DNA from: an uncultured Oscillospiraceae bacterium
Lineage (GTDB): Bacteria > Bacillota > Clostridia > Oscillospirales > Oscillospiraceae
Direction of reading: 5' to 3'
Assembly (NCBI GenBank): GCA_934512135.1
Contig: CAKSWT010000001.1
Span: 1 to 64,000 of the forward strand
Length of the DNA stretch: 64,000 nt
This document shows, piece by piece, positions 1 to 7,529 of the stretch (position 1 is the first letter of the stretch; each line of letters begins with the position of its first letter). A model generated the notes under the pieces. That model saw nothing but the letters and a program-made list of their open reading frames with translations, was not told the origin of the DNA and did no database searches. A program made the translations under genes and the position numbers.

Positions 1-22
1 CTCCGCAAAGCGGAACTCATTT

Positions 23-51
23 ATTGTATCACGCCATCGTCGAATTGTCAA
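23..51 (-). promoter_or_regulatory. Leftward promoter P3 (tandem set)
   Basis: On the minus strand a perfect -35 TTGACA (46-51) lies 17 bp from a -10 TACAAT (23-28). Transcription would start near position 16 and leave the window to the left. A short GC hairpin (CCGC/GCGG, about 2-14) follows. It is the third of three tandem minus-strand promoters. The target gene is outside the window; tandem strong promoters suggest an rRNA or tRNA operon (inference). Confidence 0.75.
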
Positions 52-119
52 GAACTTTTTTCGAAGCCATTCGATTCCGTTCTCAGTCTTTCGTGGCCTC
101 TCGGCCTGACAGCCTGATC

Positions 120-148
120 ATTTTAGCACATCCTTCCGTATCTGTCAA
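120..148 (-). promoter_or_regulatory. Leftward promoter P2 (tandem set)
   Basis: Minus-strand -35 TTGACA (143-148), 17-bp spacer, -10 TAAAAT (120-125). The 17 bases covering the -35 and its A-rich upstream flank (143-159) are repeated exactly at 46-62 in P3. The A-run just upstream of the -35 resembles an UP element. Confidence 0.75.
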
Positions 149-212
149 GAACTTTTTTCTTGATTCTCTGAAAGGCGCTGTGCTTTACACATTCCTTACG
201 GAACGTATTGGT

Positions 213-241
213 ATTCTACCAAAAACACGATAAATTGTCAA
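213..241 (-). promoter_or_regulatory. Leftward promoter P1 (tandem set)
   Basis: Minus-strand -35 TTGACA (236-241), 17-bp spacer, -10 TAGAAT (213-218). It is the most upstream of the three leftward promoters and lies back-to-back with the metA promoter. The rest of 1-329 is AT-rich and I see no gene in it. Confidence 0.7.
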
Positions 242-259
242 CACCCTTTTTGGTTTTTA

Positions 260-288
260 TTGTGTTTTTCTTTTCCGTATGCTAAAAT
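260..288 (+). promoter_or_regulatory. metA promoter
   Basis: TTGTGT (260-265), 17-bp spacer, TAAAAT (283-288). The predicted start near 295 leaves a leader of about 35 nt before metA, too short for a SAM riboswitch or T-box, so no leader control of metA is visible. Confidence 0.6.
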
Positions 289-329
289 AAGCTGAACGTA
301 ATGCAATTCTGCAAGGGGGAACACCTTTT

Positions 330-1244
330 ATGCCCATTCGAATCTCCGATTCCTTACCTGCCCGCGCCGTGTTGGAAAGTGAAAATATCTTTGTGATGAC
401 GGAATACCGCGCGCTGCACCAGGATATTCGACCACTTCATGTTTTGATTCTCAATTTGATGCCCACAAAAATCGTTACGGAGATCCAGCTGATGCGGAAG
501 CTCTCTAATTCTCCGCTACAGGTCGACGTGGAATTGATGTATACAAGCTCCTACAGCAGCCGTCATACCAGCATGGAATACTTGTCCTCCTTCTATACTA
601 CCTTTGAAGAGATCAAGGATAAACGGTACGACGGGATGATTATTACCGGTGCGCCGGTGGAAAACTACAACTTTGAAGACGTAAACTACTGGCCGGAACT
701 TTCCGCCATTATGGAATGGAGTAAAACCCATGTGTTTTCTACACTCCACATCTGCTGGGGCGCCTACGCCGGTCTTTACTATCACTATGGGATCAACAAA
801 TGCAGCACCCAAAAGAAGGTCTTCGGCGTATTTCCTCACTATGTTCTGGACAGCACCCAGCCTCTATTCCGAGGCTTTGATGACACCTTTATGGCCCCCC
901 ATTCCCGTAACACCCAGGTGTCGGAGTCTGATATTCGGGCCTGTGAGGAGCTGGAGCTTCTCGCCGTCTCCCCGGAGGTGGGGGTATTCGCCGCCGCTTC
1001 CCCGGATAAGCGCCAGATTTTTGTGTTTGGCCACCTTGAGTATGACGCAGACACCCTGGGCACAGAGTATTTCCGGGATGTTAAAAAGGGCCTGGATATT
1101 CAGGTTCCCAAAAACTATTTTCCAGGCGACGATCCCAAGCAGCAGCCTATGGTTACCTGGCGGGCCCATGGCCAGCTATTCTACTCCAACTGGCTGAACT
1201 ACTACGTCTATCAGGCCACTCCCTACGATTTGCGGGACCTGTAA
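330..1244 (+). CDS. metA: Homoserine O-acetyltransferase (MetA family)
   Basis: First committed step of methionine synthesis: acylates homoserine. The 304-residue protein is full length for MetA/HTS. The nucleophile Cys142 sits in HICWGAYAGLYYHYG, and His235 and Glu237 in GHLEYD complete the active site. Residue 111, in GAPVE, is Glu. In characterised MetA enzymes Glu at this position goes with acetyl-CoA and Gly with succinyl-CoA, so the product should be O-acetylhomoserine; many databases would still call it a succinyltransferase. A ribosome site AGGGGG lies about 10 nt before the ATG. The gene is monocistronic: its own promoter precedes it and a terminator follows. Confidence 0.96.
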   Translation: MPIRISDSLPARAVLESENIFVMTEYRALHQDIRPLHVLILNLMPTKIVTEIQLMRKLSNSPLQVDVELMYTSSYSSRHTSMEYLSSFYTTFEEIKDKRYDGMIITGAPVENYNFEDVNYWPELSAIMEWSKTHVFSTLHICWGAYAGLYYHYGINKCSTQKKVFGVFPHYVLDSTQPLFRGFDDTFMAPHSRNTQVSESDIRACEELELLAVSPEVGVFAAASPDKRQIFVFGHLEYDADTLGTEYFRDVKKGLDIQVPKNYFPGDDPKQQPMVTWRAHGQLFYSNWLNYYVYQATPYDLRDL

Positions 1245-1250
1245 GAAGCA

Positions 1251-1283
1251 GGCAGGAACCACCTTGGGTTCCTGCCCCTTTTC
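1251..1283 (+). terminator. metA terminator
   Basis: Ten-bp stem GGCAGGAACC/GGTTCCTGCC with a 6-nt loop, then CCTTTT. It overlaps the last bases of the convergent dpaB gene by two bases. Confidence 0.8.
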
Positions 1284-1860
1284 ATGCGCCCAGCAGCACC
1301 GGCTGTATTTGCCGTTCCTCCAGGGCCGCCCGGGCCGCCGGAACCAGCAGGGACAGCTCTGCCTTCAGGGATGTGGGCTTCTTCACCGGGTCGTCCTGGC
1401 GGAAGGGTACTATATATATGTGTTTTCTCTGGAGCAGCGTCATGATATTTGGCCCGCTTGCCCCCAACCCATCGTTGGTGGAAACCGCCAGAAGTACCGG
1501 GCGACTGTTTCGCAGATGTGCCTTCACCGCCATGGTCACGGCAGAATCCGTAATTCCGTGGGCCAGCTTTCCCAGGGTATTCCCGGTGCAGGGCGCTACA
1601 ATCAGCAGATCCAGCAGTCCCTTGGGACCAATGGGCTCCGCTCCTTCCACTGACGTGATCGGCGGCTGTCCGCAGATCCTTTGGATGCGCCGAAGATGGT
1701 CCTCTGCCCCGCCAAACCTGGTGTCGGTCCCCGCACTGATCTCCGACATAATGGGAACCACCGTTTGAAACTCCCCCGCCACCTGCTCCAACGCAGTCAA
1801 GGTTTCCTCAAAGGTGCAAAAGGAGCCGCACAGGGCAAAACCCACTGTCTTTTCCATCAT
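1282..1860 (-). CDS. dpaB: Dipicolinate synthase subunit B (SpoVFB)
   Basis: Flavoprotein-type subunit that works with DpaA to turn the lysine-pathway intermediate dihydrodipicolinate into dipicolinic acid, the spore-core calcium chelator made in the mother cell. The 192-residue protein has the flavoprotein-like start (GFALCGSFCTFEE) and the inner motifs PIMSEIS and LLIVAPCTGNTLGKLAHGI typical of SpoVFB. I chose the ATG at 1860 because it overlaps the dpaA stop as ATGA, the usual sign of translational coupling; a reading frame extends 12 codons further upstream but lies inside dpaA. No lysine-pathway genes (asd, dapA) adjoin, unlike Bacillus subtilis. Confidence 0.95.
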   Translation of the reverse strand: MMEKTVGFALCGSFCTFEETLTALEQVAGEFQTVVPIMSEISAGTDTRFGGAEDHLRRIQRICGQPPITSVEGAEPIGPKGLLDLLIVAPCTGNTLGKLAHGITDSAVTMAVKAHLRNSRPVLLAVSTNDGLGASGPNIMTLLQRKHIYIVPFRQDDPVKKPTSLKAELSLLVPAARAALEERQIQPVLLGA

Positions 1861-2717
1861 TCCAGTGTCCTCCCCTCTCCTGCCAGGCAATCCCATACTG
1901 CTGCCGCCAGGCTTTCCCCTGCGGTCTCCGGCGCCGTGATCCCGGGCAGCCCTGGCGCCATCAAAATTCTTCTTTTCCCTTGGAGCTCCGGCGCAAATCC
2001 CCCCGGGGCAGACGCCAGCTCCAGAAGGAGGCAGTCCTTTTTTAAGCTCCGCCCCTGGGCTGCTGACAGAACACAGGCCGGAACCGTGTTAACCACTACG
2101 TCATAGTCCGAGAGCCCTCTCCGGTAGCTTCCGGTCTCGTCAGACCGCATGCCCAGACATTCGATCTCCGCCCGCTGGCCCGGTCTGCGTGCCGTCACCG
2201 TGACCTTTGCGCCCAGATCTCGGAGCTTTCTGCTCAGGAACCTTCCAATCCTTCCCCAGCCTATCACCAGAATTCTTGCCCCCCGCAGGGTCCTGGTCGT
2301 CTGTTGGAGCATGTACTGCAGCGCCCCTTCTGCTGTGATCTCTCCGTTGACCACCTGGTAGGATTCCAGCTCCAGGTAGCTGACACAGGACAGCCCTTGA
2401 TCCTGGAGCCAGGCCTCCACCTCCACCGGGATGCTCCCTGCCACTACCGTCGCCCCGGCATTCAGCATGCGGGGCAGCAGTGCCGCTTCCACCGTCTCTC
2501 CGGCAATTTCCAACATCTCCCCCTGAAAGGGCTCCCTAGGCAGCAGCACCAGATCCGCCCCGGAAAGGGCCTCCACCAAGCCGGCGGCCTCATTCTCCAT
2601 CCCTGGTACCTGCCACGTTTTGACCGGCAATCCGCTGCGTCGAAGGGATCTCACCGCCCAGGGATACCGCCCATCTCCGCCTAAAGCCCAGGCGTGCAAG
2701 AGTTTTGTATCATCCAT
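1857..2717 (-). CDS. dpaA: Dipicolinate synthase subunit A (SpoVFA)
   Basis: NAD(P)-binding subunit of dipicolinate synthase, 286 residues. The C-terminal half holds a Rossmann fold (ILVIGWGRIGRFLSRKLRDLG) followed by VTARR, typical of dinucleotide binding; the N-terminal part (GGDGRYPWAVRSL) matches the DpaA start. The ATG at 2717 was chosen because GGAGG lies 8 nt upstream; a GTG three codons earlier would sit on the ribosome site. First gene of the dpaAB pair. In Bacillus this operon is made in the mother cell under SigK. I could not place a convincing SigK promoter here. Confidence 0.95.
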   Translation of the reverse strand: MDDTKLLHAWALGGDGRYPWAVRSLRRSGLPVKTWQVPGMENEAAGLVEALSGADLVLLPREPFQGEMLEIAGETVEAALLPRMLNAGATVVAGSIPVEVEAWLQDQGLSCVSYLELESYQVVNGEITAEGALQYMLQQTTRTLRGARILVIGWGRIGRFLSRKLRDLGAKVTVTARRPGQRAEIECLGMRSDETGSYRRGLSDYDVVVNTVPACVLSAAQGRSLKKDCLLLELASAPGGFAPELQGKRRILMAPGLPGITAPETAGESLAAAVWDCLAGEGRTLE

Positions 2718-2791
2718 CGGACACACCTCCCGCCAGCATCCTATTCCGGCGGAGCTATTTTTGACATTGATTTCACCTCAGGAGGCATATT

Positions 2792-3679
2792 ATGACCCTT
2801 CATTATACCGCCGGCCCCCAGGATGCGGGGAAGAAGCTCTTTTCCGTGCTCCACTATCGGCTCCGAATCTCCACCGGCCAGATCAAACGTCTAAAATACC
2901 AGACTTCTATGCTGGTGAACGGCCGGCCTGTCCACACCAACTACTTGGTTTCCCCGGGAGACCGGATCGATCTGCCGCTGCCGGAGGAGCATGCGGATTT
3001 CCCACCGGAGCCCGGCCCCCTGACTGTTCTCTACGAGGACGAGGCCATCATCGGCATTCACAAGCCCGCCGGAATCATTATGCACCCCTCCGCCACGCGG
3101 AATACCGGCACCCTGGCCAATCGCCTTCTGGCTTATCTGGGCGGCGGCACGGTCCACCCTGTCAATCGGCTGGACCGCGACACCACCGGTGTGACGATTT
3201 TTGCAAAAAACGGCTATGTGAAAAGCATTCTCTCCGAGGCCCTCCGCACCGCCCGCATCCGAAAAACCTATCTGGCCCCGGTATACGGAACCCTGCCCCA
3301 GGATGCTGGGGTCATTGATCTGCCCATTGACCGGCTTCACACCGACTCTCTCTGGCGTACCATCCGGGAGGACGGCCAGCCCGCCCGAACCAGCTATACC
3401 CTGGTTTCTCACAATGGTCCCTGGTCTTTGTATGCCTTTCACCCCCTTACAGGGCGAACCCATCAGATTCGGCTCCACTGCCAGGCTTCCGGCGCGCCGA
3501 TTCTTGGAGACCCGGTCTATCACTCCCCGGAATCCAAGGCATATTCCCACCGTCTGGGGCTCTCGGTGCAGCAGCTGTGCTGCGTGGAGATGACGTTTCC
3601 CCATCCCATGACCGGCGAGATGTGCTCCGTTGTTACCACGCCGGAGTTTTACCAGGCCCCCTGGTTTTCATCCAGATAG
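2792..3679 (+). CDS. RluA-family pseudouridine synthase
   Basis: Converts uridine to pseudouridine in rRNA or tRNA. The 295-residue protein has an N-terminal S4-like RNA-binding region (about residues 10-60, RISTGQIKRLKYQTSMLVNG) and the catalytic domain with the RluA signature RLDRDTTG; Asp128 is the catalytic aspartate by family analogy. The later motif LTGRTHQIRLHCQASGAPILGD is also diagnostic. AGGAGG precedes the ATG by 6 nt. The exact target (RluD-, RluC- or YlyB-like) cannot be told from sequence alone. It is transcribed away from dpaA and towards the ferritin-like gene. Confidence 0.92.
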   Translation: MTLHYTAGPQDAGKKLFSVLHYRLRISTGQIKRLKYQTSMLVNGRPVHTNYLVSPGDRIDLPLPEEHADFPPEPGPLTVLYEDEAIIGIHKPAGIIMHPSATRNTGTLANRLLAYLGGGTVHPVNRLDRDTTGVTIFAKNGYVKSILSEALRTARIRKTYLAPVYGTLPQDAGVIDLPIDRLHTDSLWRTIREDGQPARTSYTLVSHNGPWSLYAFHPLTGRTHQIRLHCQASGAPILGDPVYHSPESKAYSHRLGLSVQQLCCVEMTFPHPMTGEMCSVVTTPEFYQAPWFSSR

Positions 3680-3695
3680 CCGTTCCCTCCTCCGG

Positions 3696-4178
3696 CTAGG
3701 GCTTCCACGGAAGGCTCTTCCCCAGCAGCCCTACCAGCCGATGAAAATGCTGCCGCTCCTGAAGGCACAGCTGGGTCAGCGCCTGAGCCGTTTCTCCGGA
3801 AGACCTGGCCGCCAATGCCTCCAGCCTTCCCGCGCACTGCTCCTCTGCCTGCATCATTCGCCGAAGCCCATCGGGGATCGACACTCTTTCTTTGGCGGGA
3901 ACCTGGGCGGCAATACAAGGCCGCTGGCCGGAAATCAGATAGAACAGTGCCGTCATCTGCTGTTCCTGACGATATTCCTCCTGGGCCAGTCGGCGCAGCA
4001 CTCGCTGTATGGCCCCGCCGCTCTGGTTGATGAGCTGCCGATAGTCCAGCAGCATCTGGCGCTTCTGCTCCAGCAGCGCCAACAGCTCCGAACCAATGGT
4101 CCCGGCCCTTTCCCCGCCTTCTCTTCCCGTCCCCACAACGCGGTTCCACACTGCCGCCTCACCTGTGATCTCTCCCAA
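3696..4178 (-). CDS. Ferritin-like domain protein
   Basis: About 160 residues, almost entirely helical, with spaced acidic and His residues (EEYRQEQQ, EEQCAGRLEAL, QERQHFHRLV) that resemble the metal ligands of ferritin-like four-helix bundles. I infer a ferritin-like or spore-coat-type protein; no specific role can be assigned. Start choice: TTG at 4178 lies 8 nt from GAGG, while ATG at 4184 is only 2 nt from it, so TTG fits better. The frame stays open upstream into the tRNA-Pro gene, which is not real coding. Convergent with the pseudouridine synthase, 16 bp apart. Confidence 0.6.
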   Translation of the reverse strand: MGEITGEAAVWNRVVGTGREGGERAGTIGSELLALLEQKRQMLLDYRQLINQSGGAIQRVLRRLAQEEYRQEQQMTALFYLISGQRPCIAAQVPAKERVSIPDGLRRMMQAEEQCAGRLEALAARSSGETAQALTQLCLQERQHFHRLVGLLGKSLPWKP

Positions 4179-4246
4179 TCTCATCACCTCACAGCAGTCT
4201 ATGCAGCCGCCTTTTCCCTTTTGCGGAACTCCCAATGATTTCGTGC

Positions 4247-4275
4247 TTGACATTCCCCCCTTTCCCGGATATAAT
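4247..4275 (+). promoter_or_regulatory. tRNA-Pro promoter
   Basis: Perfect consensus: TTGACA (4247-4252), 17-bp spacer, TATAAT (4270-4275), placed 18 bp before the tRNA. Confidence 0.9.
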
Positions 4276-4293
4276 AGCATGGTAAATTTATCT

Positions 4294-4370
4294 CGGGGTG
4301 TGGCGAAGCTTGGTATCGCGCATGGTTCGGGTCCATGAGGCCGCGGGTTCGAATCCCGCCACTCCGACCA
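4294..4370 (+). tRNA. tRNA-Pro (anticodon CGG)
   Basis: A 77-nt cloverleaf. The acceptor CGGGGTG pairs with CACTCCG (one G-T pair), the anticodon stem CATGG/CCATG holds loop TTCGGGT (anticodon CGG, codon CCG), and the T arm carries GGTTCGAATCC. The CCA end is encoded (4368-4370). Confidence 0.95.
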
Positions 4371-4373
4371 CCT

Positions 4374-4410
4374 AAAAAGTCTGTAGCTCCATTGGCTACA
4401 GGCTTTTTTT
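4374..4410 (+). terminator. tRNA-Pro terminator
   Basis: Stem CTGTAGC/GCTACAG flanked by an A-run and a seven-T run, directly after the tRNA. Confidence 0.85.
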
Positions 4411-4626
4411 GCATTCTCATCGGCAAGCAGCAATCCCCATCGGCTCATAGGCTTGCGAAAATATCAGTCTCGTTAAATCCGCCCATGGGTTGATCGCTGC
4501 AAAGAACTGTCGCAGAATTCTAAGTGCACCCTTCATGACCTCAGGCCAAGAGCCCCAGGGCGGACACCGCTCCGGGGCCCAGCGCCCTCCTGGAACTTCT
4601 CTCCGATGTCTTTTCGCATCTCCTTC

Positions 4627-4655
4627 TTGCAAATCTTCTAAAAATATGATATAAG
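4627..4655 (+). promoter_or_regulatory. Probable tRNA-Arg promoter
   Basis: TTGCAA (4627-4632), 17 bp, TATAAG (4650-4655), about 100 nt before the tRNA-Arg gene. Between the tRNA-Pro terminator and this site (4411-4626) I see no supportable gene. Confidence 0.5.
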
Positions 4656-4763
4656 ATAAGGCGTGCTCGGATTTCCGTCCCGGCGTCGGGCGTTTCCTAC
4701 ACAGATGGTCTTCCCTCCCACCCCGCCGGGAATTCCATGCTTAAGATGCACAAAAATGCATAT

Positions 4764-4840
4764 GCCCCCGTACCTCACCAGGATAGAGGGTCCGCCTCCT
4801 AAGCGGAATGTAGTGAGTTCGAGTCTCGCCGGGGGTGCCA
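4764..4840 (+). tRNA. tRNA-Arg (anticodon CCT)
   Basis: A 77-nt cloverleaf: acceptor GCCCCCG/CGGGGGT, D stem CCTC/GAGG, anticodon stem TCCGC/GCGGA with loop CTCCTAA (anticodon CCT, codon AGG), T stem GTGAG/CTCGC, encoded CCA. Confidence 0.94.
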
Positions 4841-4842
4841 AG

Positions 4843-4888
4843 ACAACGCAGAAAGCCCTATTTTCGAGGGTTTTCTGCGTTGTTTTCT
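4843..4888 (+). terminator. tRNA-Arg terminator
   Basis: Seventeen-bp stem (4843-4859 with 4867-4883), then a T-rich tail. Confidence 0.85.
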
Positions 4889-5018
4889 GTTTCTCCTATG
4901 CCTCTTTCGGCGAGTTAGCAGCGATACATTTCACAGAGCGCTCGCATTTTCCAGCGCGTAATCAGGTGTAAGGAATCGTAAAGTAAGAAGGAATCCTACA
5001 ATTCTCTTCGATAATTGC

Positions 5019-5049
5019 TTGACATGTCCCTTAGGGACATTGTTATAAT
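5019..5049 (+). promoter_or_regulatory. MerR-type promoter with palindromic operator
   Basis: TTGACA (5019-5024) and TATAAT (5044-5049) are separated by 19 bp, the over-long spacer typical of MerR-controlled promoters. The spacer contains a perfect palindrome, ATGTCCCT-T-AGGGACAT (5024-5040). MerR-family activators twist such DNA to realign the two boxes. Its place just before the merR gene points to self-regulation. Confidence 0.88.
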
Positions 5050-5072
5050 TTGACGTGAAGGAAGGTGATTTC

Positions 5073-5861
5073 ATGAAAATGAAAGCATTGTGTGAGATAA
5101 CAGGCCTCACCAGAAAGACAATTTTGTACTATGAGGAGCAGGGGTTTGTTTCGCCTGAAAAAACAAGAAGCAATGGACGCGACTACAGAGACTATTCAGA
5201 TGCGGATGTGAAACAGCTCTTAGATGTTTCCACCTTGCGCAAATGCGGCTTTTCCATAGAGGAAATTAAGCGTATGCACCTAAACTCAGAGGATGTTTAT
5301 GGAATATTTCAGGAGCTCAAAAATCGTCTCCACCAGCAGAAATCGGAGCTGGAGGAGGTTCTTCGAAGATTGGAGGCGATTCCCGGGGAGCATATCTGTG
5401 ATGTTCAATCTCTTGTGGGGGAGCTCCGGGAAACCGCAAAACCGCTGCCATTGCCGGAACAGGATCTGAATCCGCATTTTTTATATCTGGACAAAATAGA
5501 GGCAACGCAAAGCGGCACGCAGAAGCCCTCCAAATATCACAAGGATGCGCAGCCGGTGGAGATCGATCAGGATCACATTTTCATGGACGCCCGGTATGGT
5601 CGAAAAAAGCTGCTTGAGGATATAAAAGAGGATCTTCAGGAAGCTCCGCATTACGGGGTTCCTGAAGATCCACATGGTCCAAGATGGTTGGGCTTTGTTA
5701 AGGGAGTGGCCATCCTGGCGTTGGTATTGTTTTTCTTTGATATGATGCAGGCATCCCGCTGGGGAATGACATCAAAACCGTTTTTGACCGACGTAGCAAT
5801 TATGGGTGGGCTTGTGGCGGTTATCATAGGAATCACGGTGATTCAGAAACGGGCAAAATAG
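5073..5861 (+). CDS. MerR-family regulator with C-terminal membrane anchor
   Basis: Transcription regulator of 262 residues. Residues 1-70 are a MerR winged helix (MKALCEITGLTRKTILYYEEQG) with the usual YYEEQGF and YRDYSDADV elements; a helical dimerisation region follows (about 75-110, LKNRLHQQKSELEEVLRRLEAI). The last 60 residues hold two hydrophobic segments (GVAILALVLFFFDMM and VAIMGGLVAVIIGITVI), so it should sit in the membrane. I chose the ATG at 5073 because GGAAGG lies just upstream; a GTG six codons earlier overlaps that ribosome site. Ligand unknown. The linker has no Cys-rich metal site. No co-directional partner gene follows; the next genes face it. Confidence 0.88.
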   Translation: MKMKALCEITGLTRKTILYYEEQGFVSPEKTRSNGRDYRDYSDADVKQLLDVSTLRKCGFSIEEIKRMHLNSEDVYGIFQELKNRLHQQKSELEEVLRRLEAIPGEHICDVQSLVGELRETAKPLPLPEQDLNPHFLYLDKIEATQSGTQKPSKYHKDAQPVEIDQDHIFMDARYGRKKLLEDIKEDLQEAPHYGVPEDPHGPRWLGFVKGVAILALVLFFFDMMQASRWGMTSKPFLTDVAIMGGLVAVIIGITVIQKRAK

Positions 5862-5957
5862 GTCGAAAATCACAGAGCCCTATGATAATTTCTGTAGCGG
5901 ACACCACTTAGGAGGCTATCGCCAGTCCCGCCATAAAATTGCCTCATTTCGTCACGC

Positions 5958-6641
5958 TCAGCGAAACAGCAGCTGTAAGCCCATAACGATGACCCAAATA
6001 TATGCGCAGGTTTTCGGAATCATCAGCAGGCCAATTTTGGGCATCTTCTTGCTGAGCAGCGTCACCGGAAGATAGCAGCCGAAGGAAATCAAGATGGCCG
6101 CCACCATTCTGGTCATGTGATAATCATAGGTGTTGCCGGAAATTGCATACAGAATAATCACGCCGATTCCGGTCACCGCGAACACAGCGTTCCGGATGAC
6201 GGACAGCTTGAGATTTCCCGCCTCGGAGCACCAGTTATTCTGGGGCAGGAGGCAGATAGCGATTCGGAGAATTGCGGAGCTCCAAATAATTGCCTCCAGT
6301 ACGACCGGTACAGAGAGCTCCGGGAAGGTCAGCTTCCAGATATACATCAGAACAATGTAAAATACGGTCATGGTAATGGAGGAGACCTGCAGACCAATTC
6401 CAAGCTGTTTTTGAATGCGATCGTTGCTTCCGTGTACGGCTCTGACAATCCGAGGCACCAGGTGGAATGCGTCGCCGCCGCACAGGGTCAGGGTCAGGAT
6501 TCCATAGAGAATAAACAGAGGGTTCCCCTTGGAACATACAAAAAACAGAATCCCCGCTACCAGATCAAAGGTCAGATATGCTGCATCAAAGATTGCTTCC
6601 ATTACATCGGGAATCTGAGGTTTCAATTTTTCCTGGTTCAT
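5958..6641 (-). CDS. Unknown polytopic membrane protein (marR operon, 2nd)
   Basis: A 227-residue protein with about six to seven hydrophobic helices and short loops; I do not recognise the family. The ATG overlaps the stop of the preceding membrane-protein gene as ATGA, and GAGGAG lies 8 nt upstream, so the two are translationally coupled. Third gene of a marR-led operon, so expression is probably controlled by that MarR and by its ligand. A transporter or lipid-modifying role is possible but not shown. The sequence 5862-5957 between this gene and merR holds nothing I recognise. Confidence 0.75.
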   Translation of the reverse strand: MNQEKLKPQIPDVMEAIFDAAYLTFDLVAGILFFVCSKGNPLFILYGILTLTLCGGDAFHLVPRIVRAVHGSNDRIQKQLGIGLQVSSITMTVFYIVLMYIWKLTFPELSVPVVLEAIIWSSAILRIAICLLPQNNWCSEAGNLKLSVIRNAVFAVTGIGVIILYAISGNTYDYHMTRMVAAILISFGCYLPVTLLSKKMPKIGLLMIPKTCAYIWVIVMGLQLLFR

Positions 6642-7081
6642 ACTGATTGCTCCTCTTCAACGATTTGGCCATAACAAAAATAGTTTTTCAGAAACAGGAC
6701 CCCTGCCAAAGCCAGCGCACAGCCCAGGCCGGAATAGAAGAAGGAAACGAACAGATCGGGGAATATGCCCATCGCTCGAAATCCGATGCCGCCGCCCATC
6801 ATACAGGCCATCATCACATATGCCTTGATGTCAAAGAAGTGCCAAACGGGGCGATCGTCCTCATATCCAAGGATTCTTGTTGTGTGCTTCCGGCTCATCT
6901 TGAAAAACATTGTGCCGAAGAGCAGAAATACCACCACAGACAGCAGGTACAAATACCATCTTCTTTCGATCTCCAGATAGGACAGTACCCCCAGCCTGGC
7001 AACATTAAATCCGGCAGCCAGCCATACAATGCCGGCAATCAGTAAAAGGGTTCGATTCTTCACGCAAAATCTTTTGTTCAT
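6638..7081 (-). CDS. Unknown membrane protein (marR operon, 1st)
   Basis: About 147 residues with four predicted membrane helices (LLLIAGIVWLAAGFNVA, YLYLLSVVVFLLFGTMFF, YVMMACMMGGGIGFRAM, GLGCALALAGVLFL). No family recognised. Two adjacent ATG codons (7084 and 7081) follow the marR stop; GGAG is 4 nt from the first and 7 nt from the second, so 7081 is preferred. It lies between marR and a second membrane protein with overlaps at both ends, so the three genes form one transcript. Confidence 0.75.
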   Translation of the reverse strand: MNKRFCVKNRTLLLIAGIVWLAAGFNVARLGVLSYLEIERRWYLYLLSVVVFLLFGTMFFKMSRKHTTRILGYEDDRPVWHFFDIKAYVMMACMMGGGIGFRAMGIFPDLFVSFFYSGLGCALALAGVLFLKNYFCYGQIVEEEQSV

Positions 7082-7085
7082 CATC

Positions 7086-7520
7086 TCACTCCGTACAATC
7101 TTTAAGATATTTATCTGCATTGCTGCAAATCTTGTGGAACGCAGCCTTGCACATATGCATTTCCTCCTCGGTCAGGCCCTCCAGCACGGTTTTGGCAAAT
7201 TCCCGTTGGGCCTGTATGCCATCTGTGATAATTGGGTCTGCCTGCGGCAGCAGAACGATCTCAATTCGCTTTTTATTATCGGCACTTTGGAGCCGTCTAA
7301 TCAGTCCCTTCCGCTCCAGCTCCTTCAGGGAGGCAGACACGTGGGACTTGGTGGATTTGCGCACCTTCACAATATCTGCCGCAGTGTTATGCTGCGGGTA
7401 GTTGTGCAGAAACAGAAGAATGTCATATTCCATTTGCGTCAGCTGATACCGGTCGCATACGGATTTTGTAAGCATCTCGTAACAGCTTGTGATGGTCTTA
7501 TGCTGATCCCAGAAAAACAT
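7086..7520 (-). CDS. MarR-family transcriptional regulator
   Basis: A 144-residue winged-helix repressor. The MarR core is visible: YQLTQMEYDILLFLHNYP, then the recognition region STKSHVSASLKELERKGLI, then the wing SADNKKRIEIVLL, with C-terminal dimerisation helices. GGGGAG lies 7 nt before the ATG. It is first in an operon with two unknown membrane proteins and its own promoter is buried in a 40-bp perfect palindrome, so autorepression is very likely. MarR proteins usually release DNA on binding a small phenolic or toxic compound; the ligand here is unknown. Confidence 0.92.
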   Translation of the reverse strand: MFFWDQHKTITSCYEMLTKSVCDRYQLTQMEYDILLFLHNYPQHNTAADIVKVRKSTKSHVSASLKELERKGLIRRLQSADNKKRIEIVLLPQADPIITDGIQAQREFAKTVLEGLTEEEMHMCKAAFHKICSNADKYLKDCTE

Positions 7521-7529
7521 GTGGTCACT

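Noticed and set aside
2784..2795. Minus-strand CATAATAT resembling a SigK -10 upstream of dpaA
   Set aside because: No matching -35 (AC at the right distance), so the match may be chance.
4417..4632. 71-residue minus-strand frame between the two tRNA genes
   Set aside because: No usable ribosome spacing and no family resemblance; a nearby GGAG touches the start codon directly. Possibly decayed sequence, but not supportable as a gene.
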